Program-made: the position numbers and the translations under genes
Source: Hyaloperonospora brassicae
Taxonomy: Eukaryota; Oomycota; Peronosporomycetes; Peronosporales; Peronosporaceae
Assembly (NCBI GenBank): GCA_947650285.1
Contig: CANTFL010000561.1
Span: forward strand, 110,767 to 174,766
Direction: 5' to 3'
Length of the DNA: 64,000 nucleotides
Part shown: piece by piece, positions 1 to 13,260 of the stretch
Position numbering within the stretch: position 1 is the stretch's first letter
Layout of the letters: each line of letters starts with the position of its first letter
Notes under the pieces: model-generated
Told to the model about the DNA's origin: nothing
Seen by the model: only the letters and a program-made list of their open reading frames with translations
The model's database searches: none

Positions 1-1
1 T

Positions 2-755
2 ATGCAAATCTTTCCACACAGCATCAGGTCAGCGGATCTTATGGCCCCAAGAGCGACCTGTTCGGATATGTGGCGTAAACATGGGGACGCCTGGCCGGTT
101 TCGGCTACGGTCGCATTTTTCCACGTTCACAGTAGCACAGATGAGTGGGTTCAGGTGTCGCAGCGGGAGCCACGGGTTCTTCTTTCCTTACCGCAAAGCT
201 TCCCCTATCCGAAGGAGATCATCCATGCTATCGTCGATCAGGTTTTTGAGAGCTGTACAGCTGCATGGAGACGTATCTGTGTCTAAGCGCGCTTGGTTTA
301 CTATCGCTCAAGGACGACGCATCCTGCGACACGCCAGTGGTTGGATGCATGGGGCGTCAAGTTCACACGGCCATCCCCATATAAGCTTCCGGATCTTACC
401 GACAGCCGCGACGACTGGGTACGTCTCCGCGCTAATAGTTATGGCAACGACCTGATCTTGAAACTATGTGACGTGAACTACAAATGTCGCGTTCGCAAGC
501 TTATTATTTGCACCGGATTGTACGAGAAAGAAATTCGAGTTCTACTTGGTCAAGAAGGTTGTACGGATAACGGGGCTATGCACCGTCTCAATCGTTACCT
601 CAAAGGGTTCTTTAAGCATGTGGGTCGTTATCGTGAAGCGTCCGCTACCAAATCTCACAATGTGGATTGGGTCAAACTCGCGAGCTCTTCGCCGGTGCTA
701 TAGAGAACGGAGCGGAGGAGAGCGGCCATTATTACTAAGGGCAGCCCAGCCTTAG
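2..755 (+). other. Possible 5' (ORF1-like) part of the LINE
   Basis: Overlapping open stretches of 60-140 codons cover this region in all three plus frames, the longest at 293-703. None carries a motif I recognise (no CCHC knuckle, no RRM). Position ahead of an endonuclease on the same strand suggests ORF1 or the spacer before ORF2, but this is inferred from location only. Confidence 0.3.
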
Positions 756-984
756 GAACCGGACCTCTTCTCCGGGGAAGCGGTCACGGTTCTACGGACG
801 CTTAGGCCGTCACATCTATCGCCGGCCGACGAACCGGTCGTAGGAGTTTGACCGCGGTTCTCAACGGTTACAGATGGTCAGACAAATTAAATCTCAGATT
901 GTTAGGGGATTCCTAGATAAGTCCCGAGATATATGGCTTGCTGCCTGGAGACGGACGTCGGTAGCGGACCGACCGCTGGCTTGA

Positions 985-1818
985 TTGCTGCAGGAGTCTT
1001 ATTTCTGCAGCCAGAGCGAGGTCGACGACCTGACCTCTACCTGGGCCATGTTATGGGGGCAGCATCCTCGGCCCGGTGGCCCCGCGTTGTCGTATTGGAA
1101 TACCAGTGAACGACGGGCGGCTGGAGCGGCAATTTTGCTTCACCCTTCTATAGCCGAGTCGACAGCCGCTTGGAACATTTCTTGCTGGTTAGATCGGGTC
1201 GTCGCAGTTGAATGGAGAGATTGAGGTTGGTGGATGTTTACGCGCCTAACAAACAATTCGATCGCGAATTTTTTTACTGCTTTACAGAGCTACCCGTGGT
1301 AACATCAAGCCACGATTCTAGCGGGAGATTTTAATTGTGTTCAGAGCCCGACGCTTAACAGGCTCGATAGGACACGGGTGGGGCGTCCCGAAAGCGCAGC
1401 GCTTCAGACTCTTGTGGAGTCTGCCCATCTTATTGACGCACGCATTCTCAGTGAGGACGTCGAAGGCGATGGGGATAAACCTGACCCTCTCGGTTTTTCT
1501 AGATACTGGGGTCCGGATGTGGCGAGTCGGATCGATCGTTTTTACGTGCCTCAAGACTGGTCGTCGGTGGTACAATGGGTTTCGGTCGATGAACCGCAAG
1601 TCCATTCGGACCACGAAAAGATGCGGCTGCACTTCGACGACCAGGCCGTTACTCAAGTTGTCCGGCGGAAGCACCGTTTAATTACTTATCCCATCCGATC
1701 GGCGCAGCCAGTTCGTGTTGTAGCGGAGTTATTGTCCATCCTGATAGAAGAAGGAGTGGGGCATGGTGCGTCGACTTCGACTTGGGACGATACCGCTGGA
1801 GTGTCCATAAGCGTTTAA
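985..1818 (+). pseudogene. LINE APE-type endonuclease, frameshifted
   Basis: Conserved endonuclease blocks appear in order but in two frames. The first frame (985-1224) has AAGAAILLHPS, the usual beta strand near the N terminus. A second stretch from about 1226 gives VDVYAPN. From 1318 the frame reads LAGDFNCV, the GDFN metal/catalytic block, then SRIDRFYV and finally VHSDHEKM, the terminal SDH catalytic block near 1610. The break lies between VDVYAPN and GDFN. Such a domain nicks target DNA to prime reverse transcription; this copy cannot make it intact. Confidence 0.8.
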
Positions 1819-2012
1819 AGCGGCTCAACAAACGTGTACGCCAGAGGCAAAATTTAGTTGTGCGCCGGATGTAGACCCAAAGCTGAGAGCACCTTCTGAC
1901 GCGCAAAGCGCTGGTGGACGTTACGGTGGAGGAGGCTCAAGAGGAGCATTTGGTCCGATCAGGCAACCGGCTTGAACGCACCATGGAATAACTTCGGAGG
2001 AATTTTAAGTGT

Positions 2013-3300
2013 GTGTCTATCTTTGAGAAGGACCAGACCATTACTACTATTCGTCGCATCAACGGAGCAGCGTTTACGCGCACGATGACGACTGCTGATC
2101 GTTTTGCTTCAGAATGGCAGCCTATACTGGGAGTTGTGCACCATAAGCTACAGAGGCCGCAACTGGAGGCTGATTTTGATGCATTTGCTCAGGTCCCTGC
2201 CAATCGCTGTGTCTCGGCTTTCGACAATGGGATGCTTATGAAGGCTATCAGCTTGAACGAAGTGGTCACTTCCATTGAGTGCCAAAACCGGCACAGATCA
2301 GTGGGAATGAATGGACTAAATAACGATTTTTTCAAGGACACTCAGGCGATCATGGCTCCTGCTATGGTGGCCATTGGTAACAAGCTACTTCGGGGCGGTC
2401 AACCTCCTCCATCCTTTTTAAAAGGGCTCATTATTCCTTTGCGCAAACAGGGCGACTAGCAGGATGCGACGGACTACAGGCAGATTGCTCTCCTACAAAA
2501 TGGGTACAAGAACTTCACCAAAGTCATCGCCACACTCGTGCAACGCTTTTTAGGGAAATTAATTGGTGATTCGCAGCAAGGCTTTGTTCAGGGAAGGAAG
2601 ATGCACAAGACTGCTATGATGATGATGGGCGTCATCATCACAGCTCCATCCAACCCCGAGGTGCCTGTCATGAGTAGAAAATCTATTCTCTTGTTGGACT
2701 TCCGTAAGGCCTACGATACGGTTAACAGAGATCTCATACCCGTGACACTTACGAGGTTTGGGTTTTCGCCAAAATTTACCACAATGATCCGGAACAATCA
2801 TACTGGAACCACGGCCCACTTCCTTGTGAACATGGAGCTTTCAACTCCACAAGAGGTGATTTCCTATATTCGCCAAAGATGTCCTCTTGCGCCTTTATTA
2901 TTTATTATCGCGGCGGAAGTTCTCACATTGTCGATAAATACTGATGAGAAGATCACCGGCATCGAGGTGCCCAACGGAGATGGCGCCAGACACAAGTCTC
3001 TGCTTTTGTCGATGATACGACTGTCTTCCTACAGGAAGCAGATCAACTTCCGGCAGTGCCACGGATCGTAAAGCAATTCGGCAGGGTTTCGGGCTTGCAG
3101 GTGCAACCGCGCAAAATCAATATTATATTTCTTCATTTGGAGGTACATACGACGTAGTTCTACGGTATCCCGAAGCTCCAGCACGGGGATACGACGCGTT
3201 ATCTGGGCTACTATGTTGGGACTGTGGAGATAACAGACAAAAACTTGGCAGCGCGAATTCGTAACGTGCAACGTTGCCTGGCCACCGCGGCTTAAATCGC
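2013..3300 (+). pseudogene. LINE reverse transcriptase, frameshifted
   Basis: The frame 2013-2459 holds the region before the fingers. The frame 2538-3071 holds LDFRKAYDTVNRD (motif A, first catalytic Asp) and RQRCPLAPLLFIIA (motif B). The catalytic motif C, AFVDDTTVFL, is present at 3002-3031 but one frame away, so a frameshift separates motifs B and C. A stop at 2457-2459 also interrupts the protein. The catalytic Asp pair is retained. Confidence 0.85.
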
Positions 3301-3319
3301 CACCAGTGTTTCGCTTCGG

Positions 3320-5112
3320 GTGTTAATTTTGAACGTCATCATACTACCGTCGATCTTGTTCACGGCGGCGGTCTTCAAGCTCCTGCCCTGTGCAGAACTC
3401 CAGCTCCGGAATCTCCAGAAGCAATTTCTGTGGAACTGCTCAACTAGTACTGACGCTTTTCGCCACAAGATCGCTCCAACGCTGCTACATACGCTTCAAC
3501 AAGCGGGTGGGGTCGAGCTGGCATCAATACAGATCGCGTGCAAGACACAGCTGGAGAAACAGGTCATCCTGTGGCTTACACAACGCAAGGACATATATTT
3601 TGAGGCCTGGCAGACATGGATGTTTCGGGGCTCTACGAGGCCCTGAACAGAGGAATTGTCGCCACTCAAACAACGGAAACAACCGCCATCTCCATCCGGG
3701 CGAACACCCGGTAATTGTTTGAAGCTTCTCCTCGGGCCGTGGCTGTCTCCTAGTCTACCGGATCTAGCCGAACGACAGCAACGGTACATGACTGAGTTGT
3801 CGAATCTAGCATCCACATCAATCGGTTGGCCTACGCCGGAGGAATGGGCCTTGGAGCTTTCACGGCCACTACGTTGCTGTTCCCGGGCCATTAAACCGGA
3901 ATATGTATCGTTTTGGCCCACGTACTCATGGGCGGATAGTCCGTGGATTGCGGATCATCGAGGGGATTCTTTTGTCCGCCCTGAAGTATGCCAAAATTCT
4001 GTCATGCAGCATAGCAGAGCTGGCGGTGCAACGGACTGGGTCCAGACATACTCTTTCATCATACCACCGGCCGGACCGGGCATGCATCAACAGGCCAAAC
4101 TACGGCGTTGGGAGATAGCGATACTGTTGATTGCACCAGCTATAACAATAGAAGGCGGTCTGCAAGTGCGTCCGACCCTGCGACAGAGGCACCCATTCGA
4201 CCTCGTGAGGGCCTAAGAATTAACCTTTCCTTCGCCGGATCTAATGCAGGGCGTCGGAGCCATTACGCGTATTGAACAGCGAAATGTCATTCTGCTGTAG
4301 CAGTAGAGCGTTGGTTTCCATTGGGGAATTGCAGAAGACAACATCGAGAATCAGCAGATAGCGACCGACTGTCAGACGCTCCGTCAGAGCGCGTCAGCGC
4401 GAGGCATTTTCTTTTATGCGCATCCGTTTCTATACGGTCTTCATGGAGTGTTCCGTACTCAATCTTGAACAAACACCTTCTGATGGCGTTAAAGAAACAG
4501 CCGTTTCGATGGATTAAAGGAGCAGGAAGTGCATTAGCTTAGACGGTGTTGAAACTCGATCAAGCGGCAAGCCGGAGTCCTTAGCAAGCCGGTGCATTAG
4601 CCCAGACGCTAAGCTCTCTCTGGTCACATGGCATGGAGCTCACGGAGTATCAAGTATGGGTCTATTATAGATTGGTAGTGCGGCAGCTAAACACTTATTT
4701 TTCTGGGAGGCAGCAGGACCCCAGCTGTCGCAAGCTGCAGTGCTGCCAGGGGAAAAAGAGACTCCTGAACCCATCTTCTGGTCCTAACCATGTGCTCAGG
4801 CCTGTTGGCAGAAAGTTATTTGCTATTAGACGGGACAACGTTGGGAAAATAAGCCATCTCGAGGGATTCCTTCCAGCAAGCGCCAGTAGGCATCCACCGA
4901 TACTATCCTCGGTTGGCTTCGAACGGATCGGTCGAGACCACACTGACGCGGACGCAACTGTATGGAAGCGGTTGTGGAGCATACTTAGAAGCATGTGCGT
5001 TACTAGCCTATGGATACAGCGCAATCGGGTGACTTTCCACCGGGCGAAAGGTATAATCCACGGTTGCGTCGAGGAATTTGGCAAACAGGTATGCGGCAGC
5101 TTCGGGCAGTAG
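3320..5112 (+). pseudogene. LINE C-terminal region (post-RT, terminal domain)
   Basis: The frame 3320-3646 reads like the part after the thumb of LINE ORF2 (LQLRNLQKQFLWN, HKIAPTLL), followed by 3656-4216 and then 4633-5112, which ends in SLWIQRNRVTFHRAK, resembling the C-terminal segment of plant- and oomycete-type LINE ORF2 proteins. Several frame changes and stops separate these pieces. Assignment rests on order and on these short blocks. Confidence 0.6.
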
Positions 5113-5300
5113 CAAATCGAGAGTATCGGAGGGCCGGCACAAAAATTCAAGGAGCGTGTCGGTTAGTATGTCAACGACATTTATACAGACAATTAAGAGA
5201 GCAGTCGCATAGGGAGACTAGCCCCGTACAACCACCGGAGTCGTCGAAGAAACCGGCGTTGCTAACCAGGCTCAAGATATATCAGACATCCTGCAACCAT

Positions 5301-6204
5301 TAATGGTTAAATACACGACACATCTGCATCTCTCTCACGTTTTCTTGATTCCGTTTCAGCGCTTGTCCAGATATCCGTTTCGTTCAACGTTACGCCTTTT
5401 TGCGTTAGTATTCGATCGGTTTTCCATTGATACCGTTCAAGGGGGGGTTACATCAAAAAGATTATTTCAGTATTGACAACCTATCAAATTGGTTCGCACA
5501 ACTTCAGCGAAGGTTTTTTGGAAGCAATGAAGTCGGGAGTACGCCGTATGCTTTGATATGTGACATTTCAGACGCAGCCGGGTTTGAGTGTACTCCGGTG
5601 CAGTCTGCTAGATAGCTCTAATTTGGTCCGAATTTAAGTTTATATTAGCATGTTCGATGCATGTATGCACGTGTGGCAAGGGTAGAGGTCACCACACATA
5701 TCGAACGAATTTGTTTTCGTACATTAAGCCACTGAGGAGGCCCGAGGCGGCGGGCCAAAACGCATCTGGCACGCGCCTCAACGTGAAGTCTTTTTTATTC
5801 GTTTATAGGTTCTACAATATTCCCCAGAGCAGGTCACGTTAACAGGAAAATCCGGTACGATTAATATGAGGACCATAGCGCAAGGCGCTCGCTTCAGAAT
5901 TATTGCCGACTTCGTATACGCGCACGCTGGGCGATCCCGCTTTAGAGGAATTGCGACTGACCGTATAAGCGCACGTTGTGCAATCCATCGAGTTTAAAAT
6001 TCGAAGGATGAAAACTTATACGAATATGGCGTCGATAATGAATAATTTGAAAAAAGTAAGCATAGAAGTTAGTAGGCTTCGAGTAGAACCTTGTGTGTGA
6101 ACGAAGGACCTTATAAACTACTGCTGTCATACCACCACATTTGACAGAACATATTGGTAAGACGACGCACACGCATACCCTGAGCCCGACCCGACCCTGA
6201 CATA
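5301..6204. other. No recognisable gene
   Basis: AT-rich sequence between the LINE and the Gypsy remnant. Only short open stretches (62 codons at 5427-5615 and 61 codons at 5657-5842), with no motif or codon bias supporting them. Probably decayed repeat DNA. Confidence 0.5.
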
Positions 6205-6656
6205 ATGTACGACGACTTTACCGACATACACTTTATCTGTCTCCTACAAGAGCTGGCTGGATTCGGACTGCAAAACGTTGAGCTAAAATTTTCGGAAGCG
6301 ATGAGCGGACACTCAAATGCGGAGCCTATGCAAAGCATGTTGTCGATGATGTCGCAACAGAAAAGAATGATGAGAAAGATGGCTAAGGCCACGAAACTTA
6401 AGTACATACGTTACGTAAAAGAGAAGGATGCCCGTTACAGAGGACGAGTGCAGGAATCGCTCGTACTCTTTGAAGAAGAAATACAGCAGTACTTAATAGT
6501 GACGCGTGTCAATTGGAGATGCGCGACGATGGAAGCAAAGACGACCCCGACCATTAGGAGCATGCTCATAGGCACTGTAGCGGAGTGTTTGTTTGATCAA
6601 GAGGAAGGATCACGACTCTAAATGAGCTCTTTCTACACCTGGAGTAATAATTAGTA

Positions 6657-6863
6657 CCGACAGACCTTCAGATCCGTCTTCGTGACCAACTTCGTAATCT
6701 GACTCCGTCTCAGTACCAAGACCTTGAGAAATTCGCTTTTCGGTTCCTAGAGCTGAAAATTCAGTTTCTAAATATGGGCTATGTCGACTACATTCTCGAT
6801 TCCACTAAAATTTGTGGCATCAAACTCGCGCCGAAGTCGAATACAGATAATGCTCATCCTTGA
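6657..6863 (+). pseudogene. Gypsy gag fragment
   Basis: This open stretch contains LEKFAFRFLELKIQFLNMGY followed by a Cys-Gly-Ile-Lys-Leu turn, matching the family pattern in which a helical F-x-x-L block is followed by an F-x-x-GLK-like block. It ends in TGA. Weak but specific because RT fragments of the same class follow on the same strand. Confidence 0.5.
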
Positions 6864-7823
6864 GTTCAGCCATACATTTTGTTTATGACTTCGTGCGATC
6901 TCTTTTGGTCGTGGGGTCTTGAGACGCGCGCAGCCGTTTTTTCGATGAGAAATAGAATCTCGTCAGCGCATCGAAGATAATCGACCAGAGGATGTAGAAT
7001 TGATAATGTGCAAGTGGTGTCTAAAGAAGAGTGCTCTAGCGCGAGCTGTGCTTTTAGAACAAACAGCCAGGATATCGACTTGCGGAATGTTTGACGAGGC
7101 GAAGAAATCGGATTGAATCGAGATCGAACAGTCGCATCAGCATGATCAAAAGTGAATAAGATACGAAAGTAGAAGACGAAAGTGGAACCATCTATATCAG
7201 TACAATACAAAGTTGTTGAAGTACATGTGGTCAGATGACAGCCAACCTTGTTTCATAAAATCGGTATGGTCGATGACGTACCAATGACAATCTAATTGGA
7301 TTGCGGAGATTAACTGATGTAATTTGCTCTGGAATGACGATAGGAGTCATCAGTTAACATCGGGGACAGCTGAAGCGTTTTGATTGTTCTCTAACTGTTT
7401 CAGCCAATCTTTCGACGGTCGCAGTACATTTTAAGATGAGTGAAAGAGGATTTGTCAACATGATATTCACAAATGTCCCTTAAATACCGATCAGAACGCG
7501 CTTATTGGGCTTCCGTTGTTTCGAAAGTGCGCCCCGCAGGCGGACTAATCATCCAGACAAATTTTGCTACAAAAGGCTGATGATAGATCAAATATACTGA
7601 ATGATTAGGTGTCCAGCCAGCTAAATGTAATTAAATGCCAGACTAAAACGGGCCCATGAGACCATTATATGTGCGGAGAGACGAAAATGCCTAGAATTTG
7701 TGGTTAAAATCACTTCTGTCACTACAAGCGAAATTATTCCTGAAGAAGGCTGTGATCGGACTCCGATCATGGCAATTTGTTTTAGACAAATGAAATGCTG
7801 GAGATCTTCCACCAGCACGTGCA

Positions 7824-8650
7824 ATGCAGCTCGAGATTGATATGGAATCATCTGCTTTTCAATCTCGAGAGCTCGCTTCGTTTTTCCAAGAAGAGCTCGC
7901 GACGTTCTATGACAGAGAATCCCAAGAAAGGCTGGGTCGAATATTCGAACTCATTGTAATTTTCAAAAATTATCGGCATAATGAAAAAGGAACCTGTTGC
8001 TGGACAAGCTCAAACTCTATGTTTCGAATATTGCTCGCAACCTTTTTCGCTAGGTTATCGATTATACAATGCAAAAAATCCAGACTGATATTTTAAAGGC
8101 CCCTTTGACTCTCATTGAGAAGCTTTTTGATCGAATGGCAGGCTGCTCTTCCTACACTGTGATTGACTTGGATCAAAGATATTATCAGATGCTCGTGAAA
8201 TAACTTAGACGTCAATATACGGCTTTGCATTCTCATAAGGAGACATACTAGTGGTGCGTGCATACAACGGGCTTGACGGTCCCGACTTATGCGAGTACTC
8301 TTTGATAAATTTGACATCGTATTTGTCCACCTGGACGACGTTTGCGTATTAAGATCGAACAAGAATCACGTCAATCACATATGTGAGGTCTTGTAGGTAC
8401 TACCCAAGAGAAGCTATACGCACACCAAGTAAAGTGATGATTTAGCAAGGACACTGTCGTGCTTTACGCCATACAATTTCTGAGAATGAGTGGGGGTGGA
8501 TCAGCGAAAGACGACATATAATGAGAAGACGAATGCAATAAGCAAGCGAAAAACTTCTGAATTTTCTTAGAATTAGCTCGCTACTATCGACGGTTCTTCT
8601 GGTCACAAACAACACTACTCCTTTCAAAGTCCTGTAACAAAGAATTGCGA
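7824..8650 (+). pseudogene. Gypsy reverse transcriptase fragments
   Basis: Three blocks of the Gypsy RT are readable in different frames. YTVIDLDQRYYQMLV (about 8154-8200) corresponds to the catalytic S-K-I-D-L block. FDIVFVHLDDVCVL (about 8305-8350) is the YxDD block, here H-L-D-D. LARYYRRFF (about 8577-8603) is the conserved L-x-x-Y-R-R-F block after the RT. Stops and frameshifts throughout. Confidence 0.75.
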
Positions 8651-11600
8651 CGGGAGTGGTCGCACGATAGAGTAGCAGCTCGTGTGTAAATTAAGTACTT
8701 CTGTTATCACTTTTGTTTTTTTCGTCACTGCACCATGCGGACAATGCGTAACAAAGAGTTACCTCTCATGTAACAATGATGAGGAAGTCTCATCAGTCTA
8801 AGACATAGACCATTTGTTTGCAAGGTTGGTAGGCAGTAACTCTGCAATAAAACCAAATCAAGACACATACCATAGATCTGCAACTTTGGATTGCAGAAAC
8901 GCTGCTACAGCAACAGCAAAATGCTTGAAATATCACAGCAGCAGCACAAGCATTTTCTGGCTCATAGATGTCGCGAATAAACAGCAGAAAGAATTTTACT
9001 GCCAAAAATTTGGCAACCTAACGAAGGGCGTCACAGGATATATAAACAAGTACAATGACGATAATCCTCTGTTTTAAAGTGTATGATGTAAGCTTGATAA
9101 AGAAAAAAACTGGTACGCAAGCTATGAGGTAGACCTAGATGTTTGCTAGCTATCGCTCGCACTAGCTACCTATCTCTTTTACGCTCGTTAGGTTGACATA
9201 TTGCCGCTGGGTTGGACTTGTATCACTGCTTTTGGTGACGCGCATCGTATTTATATCGGTAGTCGCACGCTTGGTTACCCATCGTGGCACTAATTGCTTC
9301 TGCTCAAATGGCCGTCAACGCATGTGCGAAGAGTTCTACACTATTATATTGGTTTGAGACGGGCGCGCCTCCCGCAACCTGTAAGTAGTATCGTCACCAC
9401 TCGTACATGGGTCGAACTGCACCTCGCAATAAAGAAACTGGGTCGATTCCGAAATTAAAATCGCCTCATCATACGTATTGCTGTTACAAATAGTAGCAAA
9501 TCAAAAACATGTGTAGCAATATGTTATTAATATCACCTTTTACACGAAATCATGTGCGTGTGTTTGGTCATTTGATAATAAGAACTACTTTGGTCTACAT
9601 AAACATGTCGGGTCGCCGAAACAATGATAGGCCAGACGTTAGCCATAAGCACGGCGTCTTTTACTATCTTATATATCGAGCTTCGTGATTTGTAACATCA
9701 TCTGCAGACGATTAGACATTTTGAGCACCTTCAAATTATGCTTTTGTGAAAAGCCAGGTGACCGACATCAAACACGAAGTGAATCTGAGACCGCTGCTTA
9801 CGAAGACGATGCTAATTTTATGACTTAGGATGTGATTTGACGCACCCTGTATTATTTTACTAGCAGGAAATAATAAACAGATGACATCAAAGTGGCAGTC
9901 ACTTTCTTACAAAAAATAAGTCGGGGAGAATTATCAACTTCGATATCGATCGGAAAAAGCTATATTAATTTTTATTGTATGCGCCGTCACTTTGTCTACA
10001 ATTTAAGAACTGGGTCAGCATGAATCTGATTGTCGTAAGCGGCAATATCGCATCAACGTAAAAAATTCACATAATCTTGAAGCAGAGACGATCCTGGGAC
10101 TGACGTTAGTATTAAGCGATACAGTAAGAAGTGTATAACTTATAGGCCAAAGTGTCTGCCAATAGTTCCAATAAAAGAGCTTAGATTATTACGCTCTCCA
10201 TTATACAGAAAAACAAGTACGCATCAAACAGACAAAGGAATCTTCCCCAGACTCCAAATGCACATACTTTAATGTCTGTCGATTTTCTTAAGTGACTCGT
10301 TCCGCGCGCGAGAAGATTTAACGAATATAAATAGTTGTTGTTCGGATGTTATGGAGTCCCATTTAAGGAATCAGCCGTAATTTTGTGCTTCTTCCGTTTC
10401 GAAATGTCCCGACGAGGAGGATTCGTAATTACGCTGAGCAAATGAACAGGTAGTCCCAGGATAAGACGCAAAGGCAAGTAAATCTGTAGGACAAGCAATA
10501 AAGATCAAGCATAAAACACTAACTTATTTGCCGTAATTTAGTATAGCAACTTCTCATTCCGTGTGGTATATAAGCAATGGTGGATTAAGATCGTTTTATG
10601 ATGATGAAATAGGAGACTATAGCATCAGTAATGGTGGATGTGATGGTAAAGTTAAACATTATCGACTACTTTTATCATGCAAGATGTAGTTATACCCGAC
10701 TAAACATAAGCCCTTGTACCTCGAGTCGTGATTAATTTTAATGAGGTGTGTGCTTCGATCGATCATGGTGCCGAGTAACACATGCGTTTTTCCTGGTATT
10801 GATATGCGTTTTTTCATTTCTGCATAATTATCCACATTATATGTTTGTAGTACTAAGTAGGCGGTATGCCCATCACGAAGCAATGTGCGCATCCTGGGTA
10901 TTTACATGTCGAGATTTCATACACATGGCTCAAAATATGGGGAAGGAGATTAAGTCAGGACTTGACTCTTGGTTAGCCTATTATTTGCGGTGTTACATCT
11001 ATATTCATCGCGACATATGAAAATAATGTTTCGTAATGATTGAGACAGGTCATATCGCGGTGAGAGCTACAGGGATGTCCGCACAAAATCTTATGGTACC
11101 ACAAGTATCTGTAGCCTTTGCATCGAAGGCCTCCATCAATAATGATGATAGTTTGGAAGCTTTGTACCTGAAGCCGGATGAGCCATTTTCTACAAAAATA
11201 TCGATATGACGCGTACGAATAAGTATATATCAATAAAGTGACTACATCGTCTAGCAAGAAGGCGGTCCTCATTAACTGTTGAATGTGCTAACAAAAATTT
11301 CCGATTTAGATACCACCTTTTCGTGCCTCCACACCCATCACCTGCACGCGATATTAGACATTTGTACAATCTAATAGCAAATAAACAGCCAAAAAAACGC
11401 GTGCTATCATGTCTTTTCTAATTTTACAAAGATGCACTAGACTTTTCCCTTGCCGATTTCATAAGAAATAAAAGGTTCCTACATACTCAAATTTGCCGTG
11501 ATATTCCATAATTTCGGAGTGCCGCTATAGGTAAAATTTTATCACACTTAGAACCGATATACTCGACCAATTTTCACATTGTCAAACGACGTGTCATCGC

Positions 11601-13260
11601 CTACCCGCTGGTAGTTGCAGATTCGTATGCTGCAAAGATATACCTACACTGTTTCACTCATCTTCTGAATCGCATAGCAGGATCTGTCGTGCTCAAAGGT
11701 ATCTTAGTTCTGCCGATGGATATTATTAGATGCACATGTCTTTTACCGTTATTAATTACGGCATAACGGACAAATTACGAAATGTATCTACAGGACCTTG
11801 TTGAGACTGGTTATATGGGTATTATTGACAAATATAAAGCTTATGACACAGAGTAATGGACCGCTTGACGTTTGTCGTAATATAATTAAACAATATTAGT
11901 ATATTCGTACGATGTATAATCGGCCATGTCTATATTTTGCCGCATATTGCGCTGTTGCAAGCGCAGGTAATTGCTTCACTCATTCACATATGTGAGACCT
12001 TAGCTGGATATTGTCAAATATCAGAGTCTCATTACATATTTTGTCATCTTGCAAGTCGACACTCGAAATACAAGAGCAATTTTAGTCGGAAGAGTCGGGA
12101 CTTAGTAAGGACATTAATTGGTTGGTAAGCCTCGCTAGGTTTTGTCGCCGCTGAATTTACAAATTGTCTTAATGTGCCGCCATTCAATTTACAAAGAGAG
12201 GAATTGCGTAATGACATGGAAGTGACCGCAACGACAAGTGTGTGACACCATTTAGCTCTTCCTTCATCGCTTATCAGTGATCATTCTATCGATAATCAGC
12301 TAAATAGTTTTCGTCCTCATTGATGCAGGCCGGATTTGCATCGGTCGCTAGCGTTTTCGGCTTCATGATGATGACGTATTCGTTGTTGTTTCACTAAATT
12401 GCTGCGGACCCATTGACGATTGGCCCGGGACACAATTTGAAAATTTCTTATAAAGAGGACACGCATGATTGTCGGCGTCATTAATTATAAGGCGTATCAT
12501 TATATACCTACACAAAAAAATCAGCTTTTGATGGTTTCTATAGCACCTGCGATTTACATTAAAACTGGCCATATGATTGACTTTCCCTGTCATTTAATTT
12601 AACGCTTTATCACCGACCTGGCGCACCTAATGATGTGACTAGCAAATAGTCGCGGTCGCGTGCAAATTCGTCTGCTCATTCAATATAGGTATCAGTCAAT
12701 ATTGATATTACTAAATACTGGACTCCCGTCAGCGACAAATTCCTTGTGTACGGCTTTTTTGGACTCGATAAGACGTACAAGTATCCGAAAAATTGTCATA
12801 TGATCACCACATCCATATATGCTATCTCCATATTATTTCTAATTTCGGACAGCCGTGGCTTCCTTGATTACTGAAGCTCATTGGCGAATATAATCCATAG
12901 CCTTATCTCATATTTTACAACATATGCCCATCCTGGTGATCGGGCAGGGAATCTGCTTTAACCTGTATACCCCACGACTCATTGTGATCGTCTGGACAGT
13001 GGGTCCTTTTTAATAAGGTTGACCACTTCCATCGTCGACTGTTAGTATCTAATTCCACGGATACTGCTTCAATATGATTCAAGCAAATCTTGGTAGCTTT
13101 CGAATGGCACATTATCGTAGGCATGATCTACGTATAGGAAATGTAAGTAAATCTGACATGTACGTGTTTTTTGCATGTATCGGTATCTCTTGTGACGGAT
13201 ATATCACACCACCAATAATTGAGTGTGGAGCATGTATTTGTGTGTGACTTACCTTTGAAT
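8651..13260. other. AT-rich gene desert
   Basis: About 4.6 kb with stops in all frames and no open stretch above 99 codons. I found no protein motif, tRNA, tandem repeat or LTR pair. Given its neighbours it is probably old repeat sequence mutated past recognition. Confidence 0.6.

Larger units (their letters stand above)
1..5300 (+). mobile_element. Degenerate LINE (non-LTR retrotransposon) remnant
   Basis: Several plus-strand reading frames together spell a non-LTR retrotransposon in the expected order: an unassigned 5' part (about 1-760), an APE-type endonuclease (985-1818), a reverse transcriptase (2013-3300) and a C-terminal region (3320-5112). The parts are in different frames and broken by stops, so the copy is dead. 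No poly(A) tail, target-site duplication or clean 3' end was found near 5.3 kb, and the left end is cut by the window, so the limits are approximate. The family is clear from motifs; the clade is not. Confidence 0.85.
6205..8650 (+). mobile_element. Decayed Ty3/Gypsy element
   Basis: Gag and pol fragments of a Gypsy-class LTR element lie in order on the plus strand. A 138-codon frame at 6205-6621 (K/R/M-rich, helical) may be the N-terminal gag. A 69-codon stretch at 6657-6863 matches the retrotransposon gag pattern. RT blocks follow at about 8100-8650. No LTRs were recognised and most of the sequence between 6.9 and 7.8 kb gives no signal, so this is an old, heavily mutated copy. Confidence 0.7.
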
